Assembly: GCF_014189855.1 (NCBI RefSeq)
Contig: NZ_BJFN01000001.1
Span: forward strand, 186,001 to 250,000
Direction of reading: 5' to 3'
Source of the DNA: Buttiauxella sp. A111
GTDB lineage: Bacteria; Pseudomonadota; Gammaproteobacteria; Enterobacterales; Enterobacteriaceae
Length of the DNA stretch: 64,000 nucleotides
A program made the translations under genes and the position numbers. Every line of letters begins with the position of its first letter. The first letter of the stretch is position 1. A model generated the notes under the pieces. The model was not told where the DNA came from. It worked only from the letters and a program-made list of their open reading frames with translations, and ran no database searches. Shown here piece after piece: positions 8,104 to 16,923 of the stretch.

Positions 8104-9072
8104 ATGAGCGCCGATACTTTGATGAAATTAAGCATTATCATCCCATGCTATAACGCTGCTGACTTTATTGAAGAATGTCTGGAAACTGTCCTCCCTTATG
8201 CTAAAAGTGATGTGGAGATAATTATTGTCAATGATGGTTCAACGGATAACAGCAACGAAATTATAATAAAGACTTCACAGCGCTATCCTGAAAAAAATCT
8301 GATCGTTATCAATCAAGAAAATGCTGGGTTATCTGCTGCCAGAAACAAAGGGCTAAGTATTGCGTCTGGTGAATATATTTCACTGCTGGATTCAGATGAT
8401 TTTTACCATCAGGATTTTTGGTCAGAAATTCCACCGCTACTTAATGATTCAACGATTGATATTATCGAGTTTAATGCTGATCAGTTTGAAAGTGAGATTT
8501 CAAATATAGTCGAGCACATTGATTGTGCAGTTTTTGCTGGCAAAGAGCGGATTGTGTCTATTGAACAACTGAAACCTGCATTTCAACGGTGCAAATGGTA
8601 TCCGTGGGCCAGAGTCTATAAGAAATCGTTGTTTATTGAGAACGGCATTGAATTTCCAGAAGGCCGGTTGTATGAGGACATGAGCACAGTCCCTGCTTTG
8701 TATTTAAAAAGCAAATGCATTTTTGGAATTAACAAATCACTGATCTGGTATCGTTTTCATAAGAAAAGTATCACGCAGACCTTTAGACAAAACGATATTT
8801 CTGATTTAGTTTACGTGGCAACAACATTATCTGAGCTTTCAAAAGAAAGGCCTGAAACAAAAGCAATACTTTTCCCAACGGTTCAAAGAGTGTTTAACTT
8901 TATAAAATACATGCTCATTAAGAATAAGCATGCGATTTTTTCACTTCAAGAACAGCGGAAATTACAAAAAGCATTAATGCCTTTTATAAATGAATTCAGA
9001 ATTTCCAGAAAAATTCAAATTCTCATTCTGCCTTTTTATCTCAGCACTGTCGTAAGGTTGAGAAAGAAATAG
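8104..9072 (+). CDS. Family 2 glycosyltransferase
   Basis: A 322-residue protein with a GT-A fold opening: KLSIIIPCYNAADFIEECL, VNDGSTDNS, NAGLSAARNKGL and the metal/nucleotide motif LLDSDDFYHQ. A basic C-terminal region without clear membrane helices follows. Such enzymes add a sugar from a nucleotide donor to LPS, capsule or exopolysaccharide. No other polysaccharide genes are near, so it is a stray. The gene is noticeably richer in A+T than the core genes in the window, which suggests horizontal gain. The start could be 8104 or ATG 8122; neither has a good ribosome site. Confidence 0.8.
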   Translation: MSADTLMKLSIIIPCYNAADFIEECLETVLPYAKSDVEIIIVNDGSTDNSNEIIIKTSQRYPEKNLIVINQENAGLSAARNKGLSIASGEYISLLDSDDFYHQDFWSEIPPLLNDSTIDIIEFNADQFESEISNIVEHIDCAVFAGKERIVSIEQLKPAFQRCKWYPWARVYKKSLFIENGIEFPEGRLYEDMSTVPALYLKSKCIFGINKSLIWYRFHKKSITQTFRQNDISDLVYVATTLSELSKERPETKAILFPTVQRVFNFIKYMLIKNKHAIFSLQEQRKLQKALMPFINEFRISRKIQILILPFYLSTVVRLRKK

Positions 9073-9347
9073 CTCCAATTTTTCTGCGTTGGTATGAGGT
9101 CCATTCTGGCTTAAAAGGCACTCGAAATGAATGTGAGGTGCCCTTTAAGCCAGATTGTAACTCGCAAAACAGACATACGTTTGTTCATAAAATGAACTAC
9201 CCGGCATTACTGTGTTCTAACCATAATGGACTGTAAATATGGGTTCTGAATGACCTATCCTGACTTCAGCCTCCAGCCCCATTCTGAACTGACAGCCAGT
9301 GTATCTCACGGTTACGCATGCAGTGGTAACGACAAAAGGTGTCTGTC

Positions 9348-9683
9348 ATGTCCCGCAATCGCATTTATCTCGAAGCTGGATGGTTACTCAATATCACCTG
9401 CTCACTTCCAGCAATGGTCATGGTGATGTCTGATCATGGCTACAGTTCGTATCAACAGCAAAAAGGGGCCGAGTTTTTCGGGGGTTACTACAAAGCCTGG
9501 CCCGCAGTCATCGAAATTCCCGGCAGCCAATATTGGAATGTTCTGCTAGAAGCGCGTTCATTTCCGTTTCTGAAGCTGGATTACAACATCAGTATCATTA
9601 AACCCGTATTTGAGTTTGCCGCCTTCTCCCTTTACGAAACGAAGGAACGTGCTCTCACCTCGCCTCTCGGGATTTCTTCCTGA
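9348..9683 (+). CDS. DUF1883-like small protein
   Basis: A 111-residue protein. The spacing and text VMVMSDHGYSSYQQQKGAEF, then FGGYYKAWPAVIEIP and YWNVLLEA resemble DUF1883 proteins, small beta-rich domains sometimes linked to TIR or other signalling modules. ATG 9348 is chosen because AAAGG lies nine bases upstream; the GTG at 9339 has no such site. No signal peptide or membrane segment is seen. The function is unknown and the DUF call is from memory of the pattern. Confidence 0.5.
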   Translation: MSRNRIYLEAGWLLNITCSLPAMVMVMSDHGYSSYQQQKGAEFFGGYYKAWPAVIEIPGSQYWNVLLEARSFPFLKLDYNISIIKPVFEFAAFSLYETKERALTSPLGISS

Positions 9684-9748
9684 AACGGTGGGAACTCCAG
9701 TTTTTTAGGCTTTAATTTCTGATTCAGATTTCCCGCAAGGGGGACAAG

Positions 9749-10021
9749 ATGAAAAAGCATACGGAACAAAAAAGAGCAGGATCGATTCTGGAAGTGAGAT
9801 GTTTACGCTCTGTTATTCCTCCAGTTTGTATTCACAGAGTTGCGTTCGATGATGGTAAATATGCTGTTGTACGTTGCGTAACAGATGTTTGCCTTACTCC
9901 TGGTCACACCATCAACAGGGATGCACAAGGCTGGCACTATGATGAGCGAATAGTGCAACTGCTGCCTTTTGAATATGTTGGTCAAACAGAATCAGACCGA
10001 GGGTTTGCTGAGTACCAGTAG
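9749..10021 (+). CDS. Hypothetical protein, 90 residues
   Basis: Starts MKKHTEQKRAGSILEV behind a strong AGGGGGA ribosome site, so it is probably translated. It has several cysteines (RCLRS, VCIHR, RCVTDVC) but not in a clear zinc-finger spacing. Text such as DDGKYAVVRCVTDVCLTPGH suggests a small beta barrel. No family is recognised. It lies 65 bases after the DUF1883-like gene on the same strand and may be co-transcribed with it. Confidence 0.5.
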   Translation: MKKHTEQKRAGSILEVRCLRSVIPPVCIHRVAFDDGKYAVVRCVTDVCLTPGHTINRDAQGWHYDERIVQLLPFEYVGQTESDRGFAEYQ

Positions 10022-10036
10022 CGTATTTCCTTACGA

Positions 10037-10055
10037 CCCCACTATTCAAGTGGGG
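10037..10055. terminator. Hairpin between convergent genes
   Basis: CCCCACT pairs with AGTGGGG around ATTCA, between the 90-residue ORF and cybB, which converge. There is no T-run on the plus side, so the terminator role is likely but unproven. Confidence 0.4.
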
Positions 10056-10074
10056 TACTGGTCCGGGAAGAAGC

Positions 10075-10605
10075 TCAGTCCTTTTTACCTGGCATCATGC
10101 GCAGCAAGGTATTGTCTTTCCATACATAATGATGAAAAAGTGCCGCAAAAGCATGAATGCCGATAACGAAGTAGCCAATATTAGCGATGAGTTCGTGGTA
10201 GCTTTTGATGGTGAACTCCATATCCTCATCAGGCTCTATCGCATGTGGCATCGAAATGCCAAATACCGACCAGTCGCTGCCTTTAAAGTACACGGTTAAG
10301 AAACCCAGGATTGGCAGAGTAATGAACATCAAATAGATGATGGTGTGTACTAAATGCGACACCCCGGTGATTGCCGGGTGCGGCTTCGGCGTTATCGCTG
10401 GAGCACGGTATTTAATGCGAACCAGCAGACGTGCAATCATCAAAAAGAAGACGCTGATCCCGCAGGTAACATGAGTGGCATTAAAGATTGGCCGATAAGA
10501 ACGAGGTGCAAAACCTTTCAGTTCCATCGCGCAATAAGCCCCCACTACCAGTAAAAAAACCAGCCAATGAAGCGTTATCTGCAACGCGGTATATTTGCTA
10601 CGCAT
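10075..10605 (-). CDS. cybB: Cytochrome b561 CybB
   Basis: A 176-residue inner-membrane protein with four hydrophobic segments and conserved haem-ligand histidines (LQITLHWLVF, NATHVTCGIS, HELIANIGYFVIGIHA, HHYVWKDNTLLRMMPG). It matches E. coli CybB closely in length and text. It is a di-haem b-type cytochrome that passes electrons from ubiquinol, reported in E. coli as a superoxide:ubiquinone oxidoreductase. ATG 10605 is chosen because AGGG lies eight bases upstream and the E. coli protein starts at the same point. A gapC fragment lies next to it, as in E. coli. Confidence 0.92.
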   Translation of the reverse strand: MRSKYTALQITLHWLVFLLVVGAYCAMELKGFAPRSYRPIFNATHVTCGISVFFLMIARLLVRIKYRAPAITPKPHPAITGVSHLVHTIIYLMFITLPILGFLTVYFKGSDWSVFGISMPHAIEPDEDMEFTIKSYHELIANIGYFVIGIHAFAALFHHYVWKDNTLLRMMPGKKD

Positions 10606-10740
10606 TTGAGTGCCCTGCTTTGTCACAATGATTTTTCCAGGATAGCGGCAATCCCTCTAAAAATCATTAACATCTGATGAAATTCCCTCTCAATGTTCTT
10701 AACAACATCGGTTTGCGCCCCCCTCAATTCTGAACCATCA

Positions 10741-10840
10741 CCACAATTCGTTGGGGTCAACGGCAAGAAAATTGCGGTGTATGCCGAGAAAGAGGCCAAA
10801 ACATTCCGTGGGGAAAAGATGGCGTAGAGATTGTGAATGC
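10741..10840 (+). pseudogene. gapC: Fragment of gapC (glyceraldehyde-3-phosphate dehydrogenase paralogue)
   Basis: The plus strand reads VNGKKIAVYAEKEAK in one frame. After the loss of one base in an A-run near 10800 it continues as NIPWGKDGVEIVN in another. Together this matches the N-terminal region of E. coli GapC (GKSIAVYAEKEAKNIPW...). Nothing else of the roughly 330-codon gene is left. In E. coli K-12 gapC, itself a pseudogene, also lies beside cybB, so the position supports the call. The fragment ends at a palindromic repeat. Confidence 0.7.
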
Positions 10841-10843
10841 ACT

Positions 10844-10878
10844 CCCTCTCCCGAGACGCTGTCGTGTTCGGGAGAGGG
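10844..10878. repeat. Palindromic repeat (CCCTCTCCCGA / TCGGGAGAGGG)
   Basis: An 11-bp perfect inverted repeat with a 13-base loop, followed by TTTT on the plus strand. It lies just beyond the dbpA stop. It shares the CCCTCTC/GAGAGGG core with the elements at 16896-16917 and 28728-28870, so it may belong to a dispersed REP-like family as well as ending transcripts. Confidence 0.6.
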
Positions 10879-10887
10879 TTTTCAGGA

Positions 10888-12261
10888 TTACTTCAGCAAG
10901 CGCACTTTAACCGATTTGCCTTTGATTTTACCTTGCTGTAGTTGCTTCCACGCATGACGCGCCACAGACTCACGAATCGCGACATAGACATGCATCGGAT
11001 GAACATCAATCTTGCCGATATCCGCCCCATCCAACCCCATATCGCCGGTCAATGCACCGAGAATATCGCCCGGACGCATTTTCGCTTTTTTGCCACCATC
11101 AATGCATAGCGTCGCCATTGTCGCTTCAAGCGGCTTAATGCTGCCGCCCGTTGGAGCGGATTGCCAGTTCAGAGACAAATTAAGCATTTCAGCTAACACG
11201 CTGGCACGTTGTGCTTCTTCCGGAGCACACAGGCTAATCGCCAGGCCGCTTTCACCTGCGCGTGCGGTACGGCCAATGCGGTGAACGTGGACTTCCGGGT
11301 CCCATGACAATTCATAGTTAATGACCATTTCCAGCGCTTTAATATCCAGCCCGCGCGCAGCAACATCTGTTGCTACCAGCACACGGCTACTGCCATTTGC
11401 GAAGCGAACCAGCGTTTGGTCACGGTCACGTTGTTCCATATCACCGTGCAGCGCCAGCACACTTTGGTTGCTTTCAGTCAACGCATCACAAACGGCCTGG
11501 CAATCTTTTTTGGTATTACAGAACACTACACAAGATGCAGGTTGATGCTTGCTGAGTAATTTCTGTAACAGACTGATTTTTCCGCTGCGGGAGATTTCAT
11601 AAAACTGCTGCTCGACAGACGGTAATTCGTCTACAGAATCAATTTCAATCGTTTCTGGCGTACGCTGCACTCGAGAGCTAATGGCTGCAATCGCCGTTGG
11701 CCACGTTGCGGAAAACAGTAATGTCTGTCTGTCTTGCGGCGCATGGCCAATGACATCATCGATGGCATCGGCAAAACCCATGTCCAGCATGCGGTCAGCT
11801 TCGTCCAGCACGAGCGTTTGCAGAGCATCTAAATTAACGGTCTCTTTTTTCAGGTGATCGAGCAAACGGCCAGGCGTTGCCACAATCACATGCGGAGCGT
11901 GTTGCAGAGAGTCGCGTTGCGCACCAAACGGTTGTCCACCGCACAGTGTCAATATTTTGATATTTGGCATATAACGCGCCAGACGGCGTAACTCTTTAGC
12001 CACCTGGTCGGCCAATTCGCGTGTTGGACATAACACCAAAGATTGAGTAACAAACTGGCTGGCATCAATATGTTGCAGCAAGCCCAAACCAAATGCTGCC
12101 GTTTTACCACTACCGGTTTTTGCCTGTGCACGGACATCTTTCCCAGCCAGTATCGCGGGTAATGCAGCCGCCTGAACAGGCGTCATGGTGTGATAACCAA
12201 GTTCGGTGAGATTGGCGAGTTGTTCTGCAGGCAGAACGTTTAGGGTAGAAAAAGATGTCAC
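10888..12261 (-). CDS. dbpA: ATP-dependent RNA helicase DbpA
   Basis: A 457-residue DEAD-box helicase. Motifs in order: Q motif (TPVQAAALP), Walker A AKTGSGKTAAF, PTRELADQ, TPGRLLDHL, DEADRMLD, SAT, then in domain 2 VATDVAARGLDI and HRIGRTARAG. The C-terminal region (GGKKAKMRPGDILGALTGD) is the RNA-binding domain that targets hairpin 92 of 23S rRNA. It acts late in assembly of the 50S ribosomal subunit. Length and text match E. coli DbpA along the whole protein. Confidence 0.97.
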   Translation of the reverse strand: MTSFSTLNVLPAEQLANLTELGYHTMTPVQAAALPAILAGKDVRAQAKTGSGKTAAFGLGLLQHIDASQFVTQSLVLCPTRELADQVAKELRRLARYMPNIKILTLCGGQPFGAQRDSLQHAPHVIVATPGRLLDHLKKETVNLDALQTLVLDEADRMLDMGFADAIDDVIGHAPQDRQTLLFSATWPTAIAAISSRVQRTPETIEIDSVDELPSVEQQFYEISRSGKISLLQKLLSKHQPASCVVFCNTKKDCQAVCDALTESNQSVLALHGDMEQRDRDQTLVRFANGSSRVLVATDVAARGLDIKALEMVINYELSWDPEVHVHRIGRTARAGESGLAISLCAPEEAQRASVLAEMLNLSLNWQSAPTGGSIKPLEATMATLCIDGGKKAKMRPGDILGALTGDMGLDGADIGKIDVHPMHVYVAIRESVARHAWKQLQQGKIKGKSVKVRLLK

Positions 12262-12463
12262 AATTATACTCTCAATTAATGGGCTGTCAGACAGCGTCTG
12301 GCGCGCATGTTAGCAGATTTGAGGGGGTAACGCTGCTGACGTTTTGTTTGCATTTTCAGGGCGATGGTTAGTGAGTCATTTAAAATCATGAAAACAGATG
12401 AGGGTTAATGGTCAAGTTCAGAATTTAACTTTATTCATGGTCACCCACGTCATGAGCTGTAGC
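12262..12463. promoter_or_regulatory. Divergent promoter region dbpA / transglycosylase cassette
   Basis: A 202-base region between the divergent dbpA gene and the transglycosylase gene. Both promoters must be here. I cannot assign -35/-10 boxes with confidence. Confidence 0.35.
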
Positions 12464-13906
12464 ATGAATATTCCTGACAACATTAAGCTATTAATCAGAA
12501 GCGTTGCCCCTACTTTATTGACCGCGCTTAGCCTGCCTCCACCACTGAACCTTATAGCCGCTACGGTGGTGTCCAGTATTCTGAGCAAAAACTTGCCCGG
12601 TAATGTGGCTCAACAAAGCGATAATGCCGGAAACTCGATAAACCCTGCGGCCATGACACCTGAACAGATCATTGATGTCATCAAAAATAACCAAACGTCC
12701 CCTTCTATCGTTACAGATCTGAGAAGTGCTGAAGAAAGCCTCAAGCACTATGAGATAACTTCAGGGATACGCTTCGCTGAACTGGCTTTGCAGGAAAAAC
12801 AAAGCATCCAGGATTTCCAAATTAATTCGGGTATTGCCGGTAATATCTTTAATTCAGGCATTAAGATTGTCTGGATTGCGATGAGTGGATTACTGGTCGT
12901 TATTATTATTTCATTACTTTTACTGATTCCTGGCGTACAAATTCCCAATGAAAAACAGAGTATCGTCACCGCTGTATTTGGGATCATCGGAACTGTTATC
13001 GGCTTTATCAATGGATTAGCATCAAATATCGTTGGATATTATTGGGGCAGCAGCCAGGGGTCAAAAGAGAAAGGCATTGAGATGGCCAGCAGCTTTAAAA
13101 ACCTCGGTGAAAGTGTTGCGAAAACACTGGAGACGAATGCGGCTGTCGCGAACAACACCGCATCTAATGCGCCTCAGGAAAAACCGCAGCAGGAGCTCCC
13201 CCGCTCCAGCGCCCGTGGTTCTGACGATATCGCCTCTCCTCCTGTTCCCGCGAAACCAACCCTGCTCAATGACACATGGAGTGAACTGGCCGCCCCGCAT
13301 GACTTTATTAGCAGCGGTGTGAGCTGGAATTTGCAGAAAGACGGGATTTCAATTCAGGGGACCACCCCGTCAGGCACACAAGGTAAACCGACCACCGTTG
13401 AGAAAATATGGGATCTGTATGGCCCGTATTGCGTGCAAGCCTCGAAAATGTACGGTGTTCCCGTTGAACTGATCATCGCCACTATCGCAACAGAAAGTGG
13501 TGGTGACAGGAACGCCAGACGCGCGGAACCGCAAATCCATGACGAAAGCGTTGGGTTAATGCAAACACTGGTCAAAACTGCCCGCGGCGCATTGGGACGT
13601 CCTTCACTTACCGGCGACGACCTGCTTGACCCCGCCACATCTATTGAAGCCGGAACGGCATATATTGCCCATCAGCGTTACGTGACTCATTTTGACCCGC
13701 CTAAAGTTGCCGCAGCCTATAATGCAGGATCATTGCGCGTTGATAATGCGTCTGCCAATCGCTGGAAAATGCACTGCTATCCAAAAGGAACCGGCAGACA
13801 CATTGATAATTTCGTCTCATGGTTTAATGATTGTATGAAAGAAGAAGTACAAACAAAATGGAATGATAATAAAGATATCAGTAGCTTTAGCTCTATATTT
13901 AAATAG
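12464..13906 (+). CDS. Membrane-anchored lytic transglycosylase with holin-like segment
   Basis: A protein of about 480 residues with three parts. Residues 1-130 are soluble. Residues about 136-191 form two membrane helices separated by a short loop, ending in IVGYYWGSSQGSKEK, a pattern I associate with phage holin-like proteins. A proline-rich linker (residues 235-270) leads to a C-terminal SLT lysozyme-like domain: ELIIATIATESGG (catalytic Glu about 344), ESVGLMQ (361-367) and VAAAYNAG (415-422). Such domains cleave murein glycans. It heads a cassette with a DUF2235 hydrolase and a Bor lipoprotein. The start is uncertain: the frame is open to 12398, and I prefer MNIPDNIKLL at 12464. Confidence 0.75.
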   Translation: MNIPDNIKLLIRSVAPTLLTALSLPPPLNLIAATVVSSILSKNLPGNVAQQSDNAGNSINPAAMTPEQIIDVIKNNQTSPSIVTDLRSAEESLKHYEITSGIRFAELALQEKQSIQDFQINSGIAGNIFNSGIKIVWIAMSGLLVVIIISLLLLIPGVQIPNEKQSIVTAVFGIIGTVIGFINGLASNIVGYYWGSSQGSKEKGIEMASSFKNLGESVAKTLETNAAVANNTASNAPQEKPQQELPRSSARGSDDIASPPVPAKPTLLNDTWSELAAPHDFISSGVSWNLQKDGISIQGTTPSGTQGKPTTVEKIWDLYGPYCVQASKMYGVPVELIIATIATESGGDRNARRAEPQIHDESVGLMQTLVKTARGALGRPSLTGDDLLDPATSIEAGTAYIAHQRYVTHFDPPKVAAAYNAGSLRVDNASANRWKMHCYPKGTGRHIDNFVSWFNDCMKEEVQTKWNDNKDISSFSSIFK

Positions 13907-13939
13907 CACCATCCTGTTCTGATTTGAATGAGGCCAGAC

Positions 13940-15136
13940 ATGAGCAAAAACATTATATTTTGTGCTGACGGAACCTGGAACGGCCCAGGAAATGACGATA
14001 ATGGCGATAGCATTCCTGACCGGACTAATGTTCTGCGGCTATTTTCAGAACTTGACGGTACAGCAGATGCACCGGACATGTTTCTGCGCGATGAGCAAGA
14101 AAAGGTCGCCACCACAAAATCAGGGGTGGTTTACCAGGTCAGCAAATATCTGCATGGTGTCGGCGACTCTAATAATTGGCTAGAAAAAATTATGGGCGGT
14201 GTATTTGGTGCGGGAATGGTGGAGCGTATTGTGCGCGGTTATACCTTCATCAGCAGAAATTACGCTAAAGGGGACAAGATCTATCTGGTTGGATTTAGTC
14301 GTGGTGCGTATACGGTGCGAGCGCTGGCTGGAATGATTGGTAAATGTGGCCTGCTCGATGCGACACAATACGACCTGAGTAATGATAAAGAGGAGGCGTA
14401 TCGACTAGGCACCGCCGTATGGAGAAGCTATCGGGAACATTCTAATGTCGATGGTGATTTACTGGATAAGATCATCCGTGATGCGCCATACTTTCTTCAC
14501 GATAAAATCGACCCTAATAAGATGCTCTATTTTGTCCCTATTGAAGCCGTCGCGGTCTGGGAAACAGTAGGAGCATTAGGTATTCCCAAATACTGGAATG
14601 ATGAGCGCGTGGATGTTTATCGTTTTACCGATACCAGCCTCGGTGAACACGTTAAATACGGCAGACAGGCGTTAGCCATTGATGAAATGCGACGGGATTT
14701 CACCCCGACCTATTGGGATCAAAGGAAAGATATTATACAGGTACTCTTCCCCGGCATTCATGCTGATGTCGGCGGCGGTTATAGTAGCGTTAATAATGGT
14801 AATGGCTTATCTAATGGCGCATATTTATGGATGCGGGATGAACTGGTTAATCTGGGTGTAAAACTGCAAGCCGATAACTGGGTAGCTGACTTCTGTGGGC
14901 AAATCCATTGTGAATGGTACAAGATTAAATATTCGCTGAGTGTGCGCAAGTTTAAAAGACCGGCATCTGCTGATTTGGCCATCCATCACTCAGCCATTTC
15001 CCGAGTTAACTACCCTAACCCATTACCCGTTCAGGACAGTAAAGGCCAATGGGGCATGCAAATTTATCGCCCGGCATCGCTGGTGTCATTTTTTGATAGC
15101 CAATGGAAACCGGGCGTCGATATTTTCATTGTATAA
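13940..15136 (+). CDS. DUF2235 alpha/beta hydrolase (phospholipase-like)
   Basis: A 398-residue protein starting MSKNIIFCADGTWNGPGND, the usual opening of DUF2235 proteins. The nucleophile elbow is YLVGFSRGAYT (Ser about 120) and the later acid motif is PGIHADVGGGY (Asp about 276), with histidines further on. The Tle1 phospholipases of type VI secretion belong to DUF2235, so lipid cleavage is plausible, but no secretion genes are here. It starts 33 bases after the transglycosylase gene with a GAGG site six bases upstream of ATG 13940. No signal peptide is seen. Confidence 0.85.
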   Translation: MSKNIIFCADGTWNGPGNDDNGDSIPDRTNVLRLFSELDGTADAPDMFLRDEQEKVATTKSGVVYQVSKYLHGVGDSNNWLEKIMGGVFGAGMVERIVRGYTFISRNYAKGDKIYLVGFSRGAYTVRALAGMIGKCGLLDATQYDLSNDKEEAYRLGTAVWRSYREHSNVDGDLLDKIIRDAPYFLHDKIDPNKMLYFVPIEAVAVWETVGALGIPKYWNDERVDVYRFTDTSLGEHVKYGRQALAIDEMRRDFTPTYWDQRKDIIQVLFPGIHADVGGGYSSVNNGNGLSNGAYLWMRDELVNLGVKLQADNWVADFCGQIHCEWYKIKYSLSVRKFKRPASADLAIHHSAISRVNYPNPLPVQDSKGQWGMQIYRPASLVSFFDSQWKPGVDIFIV

Positions 15137-15253
15137 ACGGAAATGAAACAGAATTAAGATAAATCTTACTCACTTACCAACAAGACTTCACATCCCTTTA
15201 TTACAGTGCGAAGCTACGCGCAGTTCACATATAAAAATAGGGATGTAAGGAAA

Positions 15254-15544
15254 ATGAAAAAGTTAGCGATTGCGATTGTAGCGGCAGTGGCGTTATCGGG
15301 TTGTGCACAGCAGACATTTACCATAAACAAAGATATTGCTGAGAAACCACAGCAAACCACGACGCATCACTTCTTTGTCAGCGGAATTGGCCAAGCCAAA
15401 ACGGTTGATGCTGCGGCAGTATGTGGTGGTGCTGATAAAGTGGTACGAACTGAAGTTCAACAGACCTTCGTCAATGGTTTCCTGGGCTTTATTACCTTTG
15501 GTATTTATACCCCACGCGAAGCTCGCGTGTACTGCTCTAAATAA
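15254..15544 (+). CDS. Bor/Iss-family lipoprotein
   Basis: A 96-residue protein. A short signal ends in the lipobox VALSGC (Cys 17), so it is a lipoprotein, probably in the outer membrane. The rest matches the lambda Bor family: QQTFTINKD, HHFFVSGIGQ, and FVNGFLGFITFGIYTPREARVYC. Bor and Iss raise serum resistance and are carried by lambdoid phages. It is the third gene of the cassette with the transglycosylase and the DUF2235 hydrolase. ATG 15254 has a TAAGGA site upstream; the longer frame from 15206 lacks one. Confidence 0.85.
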   Translation: MKKLAIAIVAAVALSGCAQQTFTINKDIAEKPQQTTTHHFFVSGIGQAKTVDAAAVCGGADKVVRTEVQQTFVNGFLGFITFGIYTPREARVYCSK

Positions 15545-15614
15545 GCCAGATTGCCGGTGTCATTCACCGGCATTTAATTTATTACTTTCAACATATTAAT
15601 AATTACCCTTCCGA

Positions 15615-15797
15615 ATGATACCACCAGATAATTGTCAGACTTTCTTGAAAAGACGATTCCCACTGATTTGGGCATTCAAAATAGCCAGTGCCATCCTGGT
15701 GATACTGTCGCTGGTCTGGTTAATGTTGCTCATTAATGCCTTCGATGTACCAGCTCATCTGCTCGCTTTCCTTGATAAAATTACAGCGACTGGCTGA
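15615..15797 (+). CDS. Possible small membrane protein upstream of ttcA
   Basis: A 60-codon frame, MIPPDNCQTFLKRRFPLIW then a membrane helix (ASAILVILSLVWLMLLINAF). It has the right make-up for a small inner-membrane protein, but there is no clear ribosome site and I do not recognise a family. The rest of the gap from 15545 to 15950 holds no other gene. Confidence 0.35.
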   Translation: MIPPDNCQTFLKRRFPLIWAFKIASAILVILSLVWLMLLINAFDVPAHLLAFLDKITATG

Positions 15798-15950
15798 GTT
15801 TCCCAAATGCTGAGATAACGCTAACCGTGCTTCACAGGGTGTTTTTTACTGCAATTCGTGCTGACATTCGTCGCCGCAATCCGTACCATACACGCCATGT
15901 AGCTAGCCATGCCCCTGTGGCGCCCCTTTTAGCGTTAGAGTGCCAATTAA

Positions 15951-16886
15951 ATGCAAGACAAACAAGACGTTACCAAGAAAGAGCAATACAACCTCAACAA
16001 ATTACAAAAACGCCTGCGTCGTAACGTGGGTGAAGCGATCGCTGATTACAATATGATTGAAGAAGGCGACCGCATTATGGTCTGCCTGTCTGGCGGCAAA
16101 GATAGCTACACCATGCTGGAAATTCTGCGCAATTTGCAGCAGAGCGCGCCAATCAACTTCAGCCTGGTTGCGGTTAACCTTGATCAGAAACAACCGGGGT
16201 TCCCTGAGCATATTCTGCCGCAGTATCTGGAAAGCATCGGCGTTGAATACAAAATCGTCGAAGAAAACACCTACAGCATTGTGAAAGATAAGATCCCAGA
16301 GGGCAAAACCACCTGTTCTCTGTGCTCTCGTTTACGCCGCGGCATTCTTTATCGCACTGCCACTGAGTTGGGCGCGACGAAAATTGCGCTGGGACATCAC
16401 CGCGACGACATCCTTCAGACGTTGTTCCTGAATATGTTCTATGGCGGCAAGATGAAAGGCATGCCACCAAAATTGATGAGTGATGACGGCAAGCATATTG
16501 TGATTCGTCCACTGGCTTACTGTCGCGAAAAGGACATTGAGCGCTTTGCTACCGCGCGTGAATATCCAATTATTCCATGCAACTTGTGTGGCTCTCAGCC
16601 AAATCTGCAACGCCAGGTGATAGGCGATATGCTACGTGACTGGGATAAACGCTATCCTGGCCGTATCGAAACCATGTTCAGCGCGATGCAAAATGTGGTG
16701 CCTTCGCACATGTGTGACACCGAATTGTTTGATTTTGCTGGTATCACGCACGGTGCAGAAGTTGTTGATGGCGGCGATTTGGCCTTTGACCGCGAAGAGC
16801 TGCCAATGCAACCTGTGGGCTGGCAGCCAGAAGAAGATGACAACGAAGCACCTTTGCAACGCCTCGATATTCTCGAAATCAAGTAA
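15951..16886 (+). CDS. ttcA: tRNA 2-thiocytidine synthase TtcA
   Basis: A 311-residue protein that thiolates cytidine 32 of certain tRNAs. It has the PP-loop ATP-binding motif [12 protein letters not shown] and two CxxC pairs ([10 protein letters not shown] and PCNLCGSQP) that hold an iron-sulfur cluster. Length and text match E. coli TtcA. In E. coli the Rac prophage is inserted at this gene. Here ttcA is intact, and foreign-looking genes lie directly upstream. Confidence 0.96.
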   Translation: MQDKQDVTKKEQYNLNKLQKRLRRNVGEAIADYNMIEEGDRIMVCLSGGKDSYTMLEILRNLQQSAPINFSLVAVNLDQKQPGFPEHILPQYLESIGVEYKIVEENTYSIVKDKIPEGKTTCSLCSRLRRGILYRTATELGATKIALGHHRDDILQTLFLNMFYGGKMKGMPPKLMSDDGKHIVIRPLAYCREKDIERFATAREYPIIPCNLCGSQPNLQRQVIGDMLRDWDKRYPGRIETMFSAMQNVVPSHMCDTELFDFAGITHGAEVVDGGDLAFDREELPMQPVGWQPEEDDNEAPLQRLDILEIK

Positions 16887-16895
16887 TCCTCTCAT

Positions 16896-16917
16896 CCCTC
16901 TCTCGCCTGAGAGAGGG
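16896..16917 (+). terminator. Hairpin after ttcA
   Basis: CCCTCTCTC pairs perfectly with GAGAGAGGG around GCCT, nine bases after the ttcA stop. The T-run is weak. The core resembles the palindromes at 10844 and 28728. Confidence 0.6.
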
Positions 16918-16923
16918 AATCTT

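Noticed and set aside
7854-8153. 99-codon plus-strand ORF before the glycosyltransferase
   Set aside because: Overlaps the glycosyltransferase start in another frame; low-complexity text with no recognisable fold and no ribosome site.
12464-15544. An intact prophage next to ttcA
   Set aside because: No integrase, repressor, capsid or tail genes and no visible attachment repeats; only three phage-like or toxin-like genes are present.
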